DNA from: Actinomycetes bacterium
Lineage (GTDB): Bacteria > Actinomycetota > Acidimicrobiia > Acidimicrobiales > Palsa-688
NCBI GenBank assembly: GCA_021821705.1
Contig: JAKACE010000075.1
Coordinates: 1-7,729, forward strand
Direction: 5' to 3'
DNA: 7,729 nucleotides
Below, in pieces: positions 1 through 6,015 of the stretch; within the stretch, counting starts at the first letter, position 1, and the number at the start of each line of letters is the position of its first letter. The notes beneath the pieces are model-generated. The model was not told the DNA's origin. It saw only the letters and a list, made by a program, of their open reading frames with translations, and ran no database searches. Made by a program: the position numbers and the translations under genes.

Positions 1-872
1 CGCGTCGCTCGATGTTCGGGCCGGCCATGGCCATGCCCACGGTCCTCATAATGCTCCTGCTGGGCGCCTACCCGGTCGTCCAAGGCATATATGAGACTTT
101 CACAAACGCCTCCCTGGGCGGGAAGTCGCACTTCATCGGCCTGGCGAACTATGGTTCGCTGCTTTCGGACGGGTCGTTCGGCACCGTGGTCTGGAACACG
201 CTGCTGTGGACGGTCGTTGGCACCGTGGCTGCGCTGCTGGTGTCGACGGCCCTGGCCCTTCTGCTCGCCCAGCCCAGGCGGAATGCTGCCTTCCAGCTCC
301 TGTGGATAGTGCCTTGGGCCATGCCCCAGATGACCCTGGCGATCATCTTCCTCTGGCTGTACACGCCTCTTGTCGGCTTCCTGGCCGGCTGGGCACAGCA
401 CTTCGGCATCGTGTTCCCCGCACTGCTGGCGCAGCCCCACCTGGCGTTGTGGGCGGTGCTCGTGCCGGCCGTGTGGTCGACGTACTCGTTCGGGATGCTC
501 TTCATCCATGCCGCCCTGCTCGGCGTCGACCCCCAGCTCGTCGAGGCGGCACGTATCGACGGGTGCTCGGTCTTCCAGCAGTTCCGCCTGGTCAAGCTCC
601 CGCTCATCGGCTCGGTGGTCAGGGTCGTCGCCCTGCTCGACTTCCTCTGGTTGTTCAACCAGTTCGCGGTGATCTGGATCATGACCGAGGGGGGACCGGG
701 CAACTCGACGCAGATCCTGGGCTCGTACGCCTACTACGAGGCGTTCATGGTCCGCAATGTCGGCCTGGCCACGACGGTCGGCGCTGTGATGCTGTTGCTG
801 CTGCTGGCGTTCGTCATGGTGTTCCTTTTCCTCGCCCGCAAGACCTATGGCGGGCTGGGGGTGAACAGGTGA
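1..872 (+). CDS. Carbohydrate ABC transporter permease, MalF/UgpA type (5' partial)
   Basis: Inner-membrane permease subunit of a CUT1-family ABC importer; it would pair with the next gene to form the sugar channel. Residues are numbered from the ATG at 12. A hydrophobic first helix lies near residues 5-25, further helices near 62-86, 96-118, 143-170, 203-224 and 253-275. The EAA loop that docks on the ATPase is clear at about 178-197 (EAARIDG...FRLVKLP), and the TEGGPGNST stretch at 225-233 is typical of sugar permeases. The frame is open to the left edge (bases 3-11 read Arg-Arg-Ser), and family members normally carry a short basic cytoplasmic tail before helix 1, so the true start is probably outside the window; ATG 12 is the fallback. 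The stop overlaps the GTG of the next permease by four bases. The family assignment is firm; the transported sugar is unknown. Confidence 0.93.
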   Translation, partial: RRSMFGPAMAMPTVLIMLLLGAYPVVQGIYETFTNASLGGKSHFIGLANYGSLLSDGSFGTVVWNTLLWTVVGTVAALLVSTALALLLAQPRRNAAFQLLWIVPWAMPQMTLAIIFLWLYTPLVGFLAGWAQHFGIVFPALLAQPHLALWAVLVPAVWSTYSFGMLFIHAALLGVDPQLVEAARIDGCSVFQQFRLVKLPLIGSVVRVVALLDFLWLFNQFAVIWIMTEGGPGNSTQILGSYAYYEAFMVRNVGLATTVGAVMLLLLLAFVMVFLFLARKTYGGLGVNR

Positions 873-1768
873 GCGCCCAGGCGGTTGGTACGCCGCCGGC
901 CATGGTGGCGCTGCGTCCGCCCAAGCGGACGGCCCAGCGGGCGCGCCACGACCTGGTGAGGTCCGTCGGTTACTACACGTTGTGCACGCTCGTGACCCTG
1001 GTCGTGCTGTCCCCGGTCATCCTGGTCGTGGGCTCGTCGTTCAAGTCCAGCCATTCGCTGTTCGCGGTGCCGCCTTCGGTCTTCCCGAGCTCGCCGACCC
1101 TGGCCAGTTACCAGGCCTTGTTCGACACCACGCCTTTCCTGCGCAACATCGTCAACTCACTCGTCGTGGGCATCGTGGTGTCGGCCGTGGCCGTGCTGGT
1201 GGGGACGGCGGGCGGCTACGCCATCGCCCGTGAGAAGTTCCGGGGCCGCGCCATCATCCGCATCGGTTCGCTGGTCTGGTACATGTTCCCCCCGATGCTG
1301 ATCATGATCCCGCTCTACCTGGAGTTCTCGCAGGTGGGCCTGGTCAACAACGACCTCGGTGTGGGCGTGGCCTTCCTGACCTTCACCATCCCGTTCTCGG
1401 TGTGGATGATGACGGCCTTCTTCCAGCAGGTGCCCTACGAGCTCGACGAGGCGGCGTGGCTGGACGGCGCCTCCAAGTGGGTGACTCTCTGGCGCATTGC
1501 TCTACCCATCGCCCGGCCCGGGATGGCGGCCTGTTTCGTGACGGCGTTCATGATGACCTGGGGCGACTACCTGTTCTCGGTGACACTGCTAAGCAGCGGC
1601 AGTACCTATACCGTAGGTGCCGGGCTCAACTCGCTGATCGGCACGGTCGGCATCGCCTACGGGCAACTGCTGGCGGGCACGGTCATCGTGCTGGTGGTGC
1701 CCATCGGGATCCTGGCCATCGGGCGCAAGTGGTTCACCCGGGGCCTGGTCTCGGGTGCACTGAAGTGA
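869..1768 (+). CDS. Carbohydrate ABC transporter permease, MalG/UgpE type
   Basis: Second inner-membrane permease of the CUT1 importer, 299 residues, a normal length for MalG-like proteins. The first 35 residues are polar and basic (cytoplasmic), followed by helix 1 at about 37-57. The EAA loop is at 194-213 (DEAAWLDGASKW...RIALPIARPG), and the C-terminus RKWFTRGLVSGALK matches the usual ending of this family. The start chosen is GTG 869, which overlaps the previous stop as GTGA with a G-rich Shine-Dalgarno-like run just upstream at 857-864; ATG 902 is an alternative that shortens the basic tail. The two permeases are translationally coupled and probably form a heterodimer. No ATPase or binding protein follows, so these must lie upstream or elsewhere; many actinobacteria use one shared ATPase for several CUT1 systems (family knowledge, not seen here). 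Confidence 0.94.
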   Translation: MSAQAVGTPPAMVALRPPKRTAQRARHDLVRSVGYYTLCTLVTLVVLSPVILVVGSSFKSSHSLFAVPPSVFPSSPTLASYQALFDTTPFLRNIVNSLVVGIVVSAVAVLVGTAGGYAIAREKFRGRAIIRIGSLVWYMFPPMLIMIPLYLEFSQVGLVNNDLGVGVAFLTFTIPFSVWMMTAFFQQVPYELDEAAWLDGASKWVTLWRIALPIARPGMAACFVTAFMMTWGDYLFSVTLLSSGSTYTVGAGLNSLIGTVGIAYGQLLAGTVIVLVVPIGILAIGRKWFTRGLVSGALK

Positions 1769-1774
1769 CGGCGT

Positions 1775-1789
1775 ACCGGCGCGGCCGGT
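1775..1789. repeat. Perfect GC-rich inverted repeat in the transporter-aldolase gap
   Basis: ACCGGC-GCG-GCCGGT is a six-base perfect stem with a three-base loop, seven bases after the second permease stop. It has no T-tract, so it is not a canonical intrinsic terminator. It could be an RNA hairpin that protects the permease message or partly attenuates transcription, or it could be an operator. In such GC-rich DNA it may also be chance. Confidence 0.4.
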
Positions 1790-1799
1790 GGACCGTCCA
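1789..1799. repeat. Perfect 11-base palindrome adjoining the previous inverted repeat
   Basis: TGGAC-C-GTCCA is an odd-length palindrome with a single central base. It shares one base with the preceding inverted repeat and lies 18 bases upstream of the strong ribosome binding site of the class I aldolase. Two back-to-back palindromes in a 60-base gap may be a regulator site or alternative RNA hairpins. No known operator consensus is recognised. Confidence 0.3.
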
Positions 1800-1816
1800 G
1801 GACAACGACAACAGCT

Positions 1817-1823
1817 AAGGAGG
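1817..1823 (+). promoter_or_regulatory. Strong ribosome binding site of the class I aldolase
   Basis: AAGGAGG lies five bases before GTG 1829, in an A/C-rich and probably unstructured leader. It decides the GTG start, and it is much stronger than the signals at the overlapping junctions elsewhere in the operon. Confidence 0.8.
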
Positions 1824-1828
1824 ACAAA

Positions 1829-2599
1829 GTGACAGCACGTTTGACCGACGCGATGAGCGACGGGCGGCGATTGGTGATACTCCCGGTGGACCATGGCCTG
1901 GCCCTGGGTGAGGTGGACGGGTTGGAGGACCCGGTCGGGGTGGCGCTCAAGTTCGCCGGCCAGACCGAGATCGACGGGACGCTTTGCAGCCTGCCCGTGT
2001 CGAAGCGCCTGGGCGCGGCCGGTTTCCCCGAGAGCGCCTTCAGGATCATCACCCTCGACAGCGCCTTGCAGGGCAACGACGGCAGCATCCTGCAGGTCCC
2101 GGTGTGCGGCGTTGAGGAAGCCAAGGCGGCCGGTTGTGATGGCGTCAAGGTGCTCATGGCGTGGGAGGAGGGGCTGGCGGAGCGCGGCCACGTGCTGCGG
2201 GTGGTCGCCGACGCGGTGGCGGCCGGTGGCAAGGCCGGCGTGCCCGTGATCGCCGAGCCGGTGGCGGCCGGTGGTACCCAGAGGGTCGAGGCTGTCGAGT
2301 TGGAGAGGCGCGAGCTCGAAGCCGCCCGCATAGCCATAGAGGTGGGCGCAGACGTGATCAAGATGCGGATCTGGGACACCGAGCGCTTCCGCAAGTTCGT
2401 TTCCCACTGCCCGGTGCCGGTGGTGGCGCTCGGGGGCGGCCTGAGCGGCGGGAGCAGCGGCGTGCTCGGCTCCATCAAGCGGGGCCTGGACATGGGCCTG
2501 TCCGGGGTGTTCGTCGGGCGCAACGTCTGGCAGCGGCCCGAGGAAGAAGCGCTGGCGCTCATGGACGAGATCTGCGCCGTCGTCCACTCCGCAGCGTGA
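1829..2599 (+). CDS. Class I aldolase of the DeoC/LacD/FbaB superfamily
   Basis: Predicted cytosolic TIM-barrel Schiff-base aldolase, 256 residues. The strand-1 motif VDHG (Asp21) matches the catalytic Asp region of FbaB/DhnA-type fructose-bisphosphate aldolases and LsrF. Lys178 in GADVIKMRI is the expected Schiff-base lysine. The phosphate-binding end is seen in VPVVALGGG (196-204) and GVFVGRNVWQ (226-235). In place of the catalytic Tyr region of archaeal-type aldolases it has IAEPV (Glu143), which resembles the Glu of LacD tagatose-bisphosphate aldolase and YihT sulfofructose-phosphate aldolase; the comparison is from memory. It is shorter than LacD (about 325) or YihT (about 290). A likely role is retro-aldol cleavage of a phosphorylated ketose; the substrate is unknown. 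The GTG start is fixed by the AAGGAGG site. The stop is 11 bases before the next gene's ATG, or overlaps a GTG at 2596. Fold and class are sure, specificity is not. Confidence 0.85.
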   Translation: MTARLTDAMSDGRRLVILPVDHGLALGEVDGLEDPVGVALKFAGQTEIDGTLCSLPVSKRLGAAGFPESAFRIITLDSALQGNDGSILQVPVCGVEEAKAAGCDGVKVLMAWEEGLAERGHVLRVVADAVAAGGKAGVPVIAEPVAAGGTQRVEAVELERRELEAARIAIEVGADVIKMRIWDTERFRKFVSHCPVPVVALGGGLSGGSSGVLGSIKRGLDMGLSGVFVGRNVWQRPEEEALALMDEICAVVHSAA

Positions 2600-2610
2600 G
2601 CGGGGCCCGG

Positions 2611-3570
2611 ATGAGCAACGCCGGCGGCACGCAGCGGCTCCACCTGGGCGGGGTGGTGCCTCCCATCGTCACGCCTCTCAGCACCGAGGGGGCACTGGAC
2701 GTCGCCTCGTTGGAACGGCTGGTCGAGTTCGAGCTCGATGCAGGCGTCTCGGCCCTGTTCGTGCTCGGGACCGGGGGCGAGGGCCCCTACCTCGACCTGC
2801 CCGAGCGCGAGGAAGTGGTGGCCCGTGTCGTGAAACAAGCGGCCGGCCGGGTGCCGGTCGTCGTGGGGATAAGCGACATCGGTACCGCCCGCGCCCTGCA
2901 CAACCTGCACCTGGCGGCGGCCGGTGGAGCGGACGGGCTGGTGTGCACCGCACCTTTTTACGGAGAGGTGAGCGACATCGAGGTGGAGGCGCATTTCGAG
3001 GCCCTGGCCGCTGCGGCCGGTGACCTGCCCCTGTACGCCTACGACATCCCGAGCAAGGTCGGCAGCAAGCTCTCTTTCGCCAGCGTGGTGAGGATGGCCC
3101 GCCGCGGCCTGATCGCCGGCATCAAGGACTCCAGCGGCGACATCGACGGGTTCCGCCGGCTGCGCCTCGAGCTCGCTGGACTGGAGGGCTTCAGCCTGCT
3201 GACCGGGTCCGACTCGTTCGCAGACATGGCCATGCTCGGGCTGGCGGACGGCATGATCGCCGGCCTGGCCAACGTGGACCCGGCCGGCTATGTCCGCCTG
3301 TACGCCGCTGCCCGCCAGGGCCGGTGGGAGCAGGCGCGTGCCGAGCAGGACAGGCTGTTCCGGCTGCGGGACATCGTGCTTGCCGGCCTTCCCCGGGTGA
3401 GCAGCTTCAGTGCCACGATCGGCTCGTTCAAGACGGCGCTCGTGCAGCTGGGTGTGATCGACAGCGACGCCCTCCAGCGGCCACTGTGCCCGTTGAACGA
3501 CGCAGAGCGGGAGAGGGTACGCGACGTCCTCTTGGCGGGGGGGCTGTCCCCGGTCGCCGACGGCAAGTGA
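2611..3570 (+). CDS. DapA/NanA-family class I aldolase or lyase, probably 2-keto-3-deoxy sugar acid aldolase
   Basis: Predicted cytosolic TIM-barrel Schiff-base enzyme of the dihydrodipicolinate synthase/N-acetylneuraminate lyase family, 319 residues (usual about 290-320). The N-terminal strand reads VVPPIVTPL. GTGGE at 53-57 is the pyruvate-carboxylate-binding loop, normally GTTGE or GSTGE, so here Gly replaces the second hydroxyl residue. Tyr144 in YDIPS is the expected proton-relay Tyr, and Lys172 in AGIKDSSGD is the Schiff-base lysine. Next to a sugar-acid dehydratase, the best guess is cleavage of a 2-keto-3-deoxy aldonate to pyruvate and an aldehyde. A keto-deoxyglucarate dehydratase or sialic acid lyase role is possible; true lysine-pathway DapA is unlikely from context. 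Start ATG 2611 was chosen for the purine-rich GAGCGGGG just upstream; GTG 2596, overlapping the previous stop as GTGA, adds five residues. Confidence 0.87.
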   Translation: MSNAGGTQRLHLGGVVPPIVTPLSTEGALDVASLERLVEFELDAGVSALFVLGTGGEGPYLDLPEREEVVARVVKQAAGRVPVVVGISDIGTARALHNLHLAAAGGADGLVCTAPFYGEVSDIEVEAHFEALAAAAGDLPLYAYDIPSKVGSKLSFASVVRMARRGLIAGIKDSSGDIDGFRRLRLELAGLEGFSLLTGSDSFADMAMLGLADGMIAGLANVDPAGYVRLYAAARQGRWEQARAEQDRLFRLRDIVLAGLPRVSSFSATIGSFKTALVQLGVIDSDALQRPLCPLNDAERERVRDVLLAGGLSPVADGK

Positions 3571-3584
3571 AGCAGGATCCCCCG

Positions 3585-4694
3585 ATGCGCATAGCCAGCA
3601 TCGAAGCCATGGCCAGCAGGCTGCAGATCCGTACCGGCCAGTGGCAGGACCAGGTCCACATCGTCGACTACATCGACCTCGTCGTGGTTGACGTGCGTAC
3701 CGAGGACGGCCTGGTCGGCACCGGCATCAGCCACACGTCCGGCGTCGGAGCCTGGGGCATCCTCGGGCTGTTGAAGGAACTGGCACCGCAGTTGGTCGGC
3801 AGGCCGGCCATGCCCGGGCCGCTGTGGGACTGGTCGTGGCGCTACCTGCACGACTGCGGAGGTGGCGGTGTGACGACGCTCGCCCTGGCCGCCGTGGACA
3901 TGGCTGCCTGGGATCTGGCCGCCAGACGCTCGCACCTGCCCCTGGTCGAGCTCCTCGGACGGCGCCGCGACAGCGTTCCCCTGTACGCCAGCGGCATCAA
4001 CCTCAATCTGAGCGAGGAGGCGCTGGTCGACCAGGTGCGAGGCTGGCGGGCCAGGGGCTATCGGGCCGCGAAGATCAAGGTTGGCAAGCCGGACCTGGCC
4101 GAGGACGTCGAGCGGGTAGCGGCGGTGCGCCGGGCTGTGCCGGACATGAGCATCATGGTGGACGCCAACCAGGGATGGTCCTATGCCGAGGCGTTGCGGC
4201 GGGTGCGCAGCCTGGAGCCGTTCGGGCTGGTCTGGGTGGAGGAACCGATGCTGGTGGACGACGTACTGGCCCACGAACGCCTGGCTGCCCGCTCGAGGTG
4301 CGCCATCGCCCTGGGTGAGAACGTCTACACGGTGTCCCAGTTCAAGGAGTTCATCTCCCGGGGAGCCCTCGACTACGTCCAGGCCGACGTGGCCCGGGTC
4401 GGCGGGGTGACGCCCTATCTGCGCGTAGCGGAGCTGGCCGCCGCCTACCAGCTCCCGATGGCCCCTCACTTCATAATGGAGGTGAGCGCCGAGGTGCTCG
4501 GGGCCGTGCCCAACCTGTACATGGTCGAGGACACCGAAGGAGGCACTCTTCGCGAGCTGGGAGCGGTGACGTCCGCCGGTGGCCCGGAGGGCGGCAGCTA
4601 CCGCGTCGGCCTGCGCGAGGGCCTGGGTGTCGACTGGGACCGGGACTTCCTGGCCGCCCGGTGCCTCGAGGGCTCCCGGGCGTCGTATGGTTGA
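3585..4694 (+). CDS. Mandelate racemase/muconate lactonizing enzyme-family protein, probable sugar-acid dehydratase
   Basis: Enolase-superfamily enzyme, 369 residues, with an N-terminal capping domain (about 1-125) and a barrel domain. The mandelate-racemase-subgroup site is complete: KIK (Lys163, Lys165), metal ligands Asp193 (VDANQGW), Glu219 (WVEEP) and Glu245 (LGENV), the Asp268/His295 dyad (QADVARVGG and APHF), and Glu315, 20 residues after the His exactly as in mandelate racemase. Members with this set remove the alpha proton of an acid sugar and expel water, giving a 2-keto-3-deoxy acid. The KVGKPDLAEDVERVAAVR stretch resembles talarate/galactarate dehydratases (from memory), but the substrate cannot be fixed. 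The downstream product would suit the neighbouring DapA-type aldolase. Start ATG 3585 follows AGCAGGA with good spacing; GTG 3567 overlaps the previous stop as GTGA and adds six residues. The 3' end overlaps the kinase gene by eight bases. Confidence 0.9.
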   Translation: MRIASIEAMASRLQIRTGQWQDQVHIVDYIDLVVVDVRTEDGLVGTGISHTSGVGAWGILGLLKELAPQLVGRPAMPGPLWDWSWRYLHDCGGGGVTTLALAAVDMAAWDLAARRSHLPLVELLGRRRDSVPLYASGINLNLSEEALVDQVRGWRARGYRAAKIKVGKPDLAEDVERVAAVRRAVPDMSIMVDANQGWSYAEALRRVRSLEPFGLVWVEEPMLVDDVLAHERLAARSRCAIALGENVYTVSQFKEFISRGALDYVQADVARVGGVTPYLRVAELAAAYQLPMAPHFIMEVSAEVLGAVPNLYMVEDTEGGTLRELGAVTSAGGPEGGSYRVGLREGLGVDWDRDFLAARCLEGSRASYG

Positions 4695-5982
4695 CCCGGA
4701 TGCCGCCGGGGAAGCCAGTTTGGGCCTGCTGACCGTGCCTGCTCCCTGGCACACCCGCTACCAGTCGCTGGCCGGTGAGCTGTCGGCACTGGCCCCGGGC
4801 GCGCCACCGGTGCTCGTCTGTTCGACGGTAAACCTCGACGAGATCTTCGTCATGGACGCCGACCGCCTGGACCGGCTGGTGGCCCGGGGTGAGGCCGCCG
4901 GGGGCTACGCCGGCCAGCTCGTCGCCGGTGTGCGCAGGGAAGTGGCCACGGGCAGCGATGCCGAGCTGTCCTGGGACTGGCCGGAAGGGCCGGCCTGGGT
5001 CAGCGGCGTCCTCGGCCCACCCGACCGGGCGCAGGTGGGCGGGACCGGGCCCCAGGCGGCCTGGGCCCTGGGCGTGCTGGGGGCGCGCACCGTCATGGCA
5101 CTGCAGTGCCGCGAGCGCGAGCAGGTCGACGTACTGCCTGACGGCGTGCTCGTGTGCCGTGCCGGCTCGCTCGTAGCGGTGCGGGAACTGCTCACAACGG
5201 ACGGCCCGGCACGTGCGCGCCACCAGATACTCGAGATCCCGCGCGGGACCGTCTGGGCGGGCGCTCCGCTGGCCCGCTCGCACCGCTTGATACTGCGATT
5301 TGCCCCTATAGCGCTGGAAGTAGACCCGGACTTCCTGTCCATGCAGCCGGCATTGGCACGCCAGGCCGGCGGTGGCCTGCTGTCCGGGCTCAACGGGTTG
5401 TCGGCTTCTGACACCTCGAGCCTGCGTTGGACGGCGGAGGTGGCACGATGCTGGCGCGACGCCGGCACCGAGCCGCGTCACCTGGAGCTCGGCGACACCC
5501 TGCACCCCGACGAGCTGAGAGAGCGCGTGCTCTCCCTGCGGGGGCTCTTCTCGAGCCTGGGGCTCAGCCTTTTCGAACTGCAGCGCATCTGGGGCGGGCC
5601 CACCGACCCGGCCCGGGCGGCTCTGGAACTGGCCGTCGGCCTCGGTTGCCAGTGTGTGGTGGTGCACGCCGACCGCTGGTCCATGGCGGTGCACCGCAGC
5701 GCCCCGGCGCCGATGGTCAGGCGGTTGATGGCCGGCAACCTGCTCGCATCGGCCCGCGCCGGCGCCACCGCGCCCCAGGCAGCCCTGGGCCCGTCGGCTG
5801 CCGCCACCTATGCAGCGGACATCCCGGCGTCGGAAGAGCTCATGGGGGGCTGGCGTGCCGACTGCTGCCCGGCACCGTACCTGGCCCACCCGGCCGCCAC
5901 CATCGGCCTCGGCGACACTTTCGCAGCCGGGATCCTGCTCGCCGGCGCCCTGGAAGGCCGGGCCGCCGCGGGTGCCGTCTGA
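4687..5982 (+). CDS. ADP-dependent glucokinase/phosphofructokinase-family sugar kinase
   Basis: A 431-residue protein with the landmark order of the ADP-dependent sugar kinase family (ribokinase-like fold, about 450-500 residues in archaea). NLDEI at 49-53 matches the family's NxDxI sugar-site segment. GGTGPQAA is at 118-125 (archaeal GGQAGxxA), and EIPRGTVWAG at 183-192 matches the FEFPKG region. GLNGLS is at 235-240. HLE at 265-267 is the HxE motif. SLFE at 294-297 stands where NxxE is expected (Asn changed to Ser, Glu kept). IGLGDTFAAG at 406-415 is GxGD with catalytic Asp410. It would phosphorylate a sugar or keto-acid sugar, possibly using ADP, ahead of one of the operon's aldolases. The ATG start overlaps the dehydratase by eight bases, implying coupled translation. 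The family call is good; the sugar and the nucleotide (ADP or ATP) are not determined. Such kinases are mostly known from archaea and animals. Confidence 0.82.
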   Translation: MVDPDAAGEASLGLLTVPAPWHTRYQSLAGELSALAPGAPPVLVCSTVNLDEIFVMDADRLDRLVARGEAAGGYAGQLVAGVRREVATGSDAELSWDWPEGPAWVSGVLGPPDRAQVGGTGPQAAWALGVLGARTVMALQCREREQVDVLPDGVLVCRAGSLVAVRELLTTDGPARARHQILEIPRGTVWAGAPLARSHRLILRFAPIALEVDPDFLSMQPALARQAGGGLLSGLNGLSASDTSSLRWTAEVARCWRDAGTEPRHLELGDTLHPDELRERVLSLRGLFSSLGLSLFELQRIWGGPTDPARAALELAVGLGCQCVVVHADRWSMAVHRSAPAPMVRRLMAGNLLASARAGATAPQAALGPSAAATYAADIPASEELMGGWRADCCPAPYLAHPAATIGLGDTFAAGILLAGALEGRAAAGAV

Positions 5983-6000
5983 AACGACCACCAACAAGAC

Positions 6001-6006
6001 AGGAGG
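6001..6006 (+). promoter_or_regulatory. Strong ribosome binding site of the short-chain dehydrogenase
   Basis: AGGAGG lies nine bases before ATG 6016, within an A/C-rich 33-base spacer after the kinase stop. It supports ATG 6016; ATG 6022, two codons later, is possible but sits further from the site. Confidence 0.75.
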
Positions 6007-6015
6007 AACAGGACA

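Noticed and set aside
2161..2610. Possible long N-terminal extension of the DapA-type aldolase
   Set aside because: The frame is open upstream, but the extension would overlap the upstream aldolase gene and reads as Arg/Gly-rich shadow; homologues start near the VPPIVTPL strand, so a start at 2611 (or 2596) is right.
1657..2994. Overlapping minus-strand open frames opposite the aldolase genes
   Set aside because: They lie antisense to two motif-verified aldolases, show His/Gln/Arg-rich shadow composition and lack a convincing start.
3288..4754. Long open frame on the minus strand opposite the dehydratase
   Set aside because: No recognisable motif, biased composition, and fully covered by well-supported plus-strand genes.
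4471..5997. Long open frame on the minus strand opposite the dehydratase and kinase genes
   Set aside because: It is antisense to two genes with clear family motifs; its translation is low-complexity Gly/Arg/Pro/Gln-rich with no recognisable domain, as expected in high-GC DNA.
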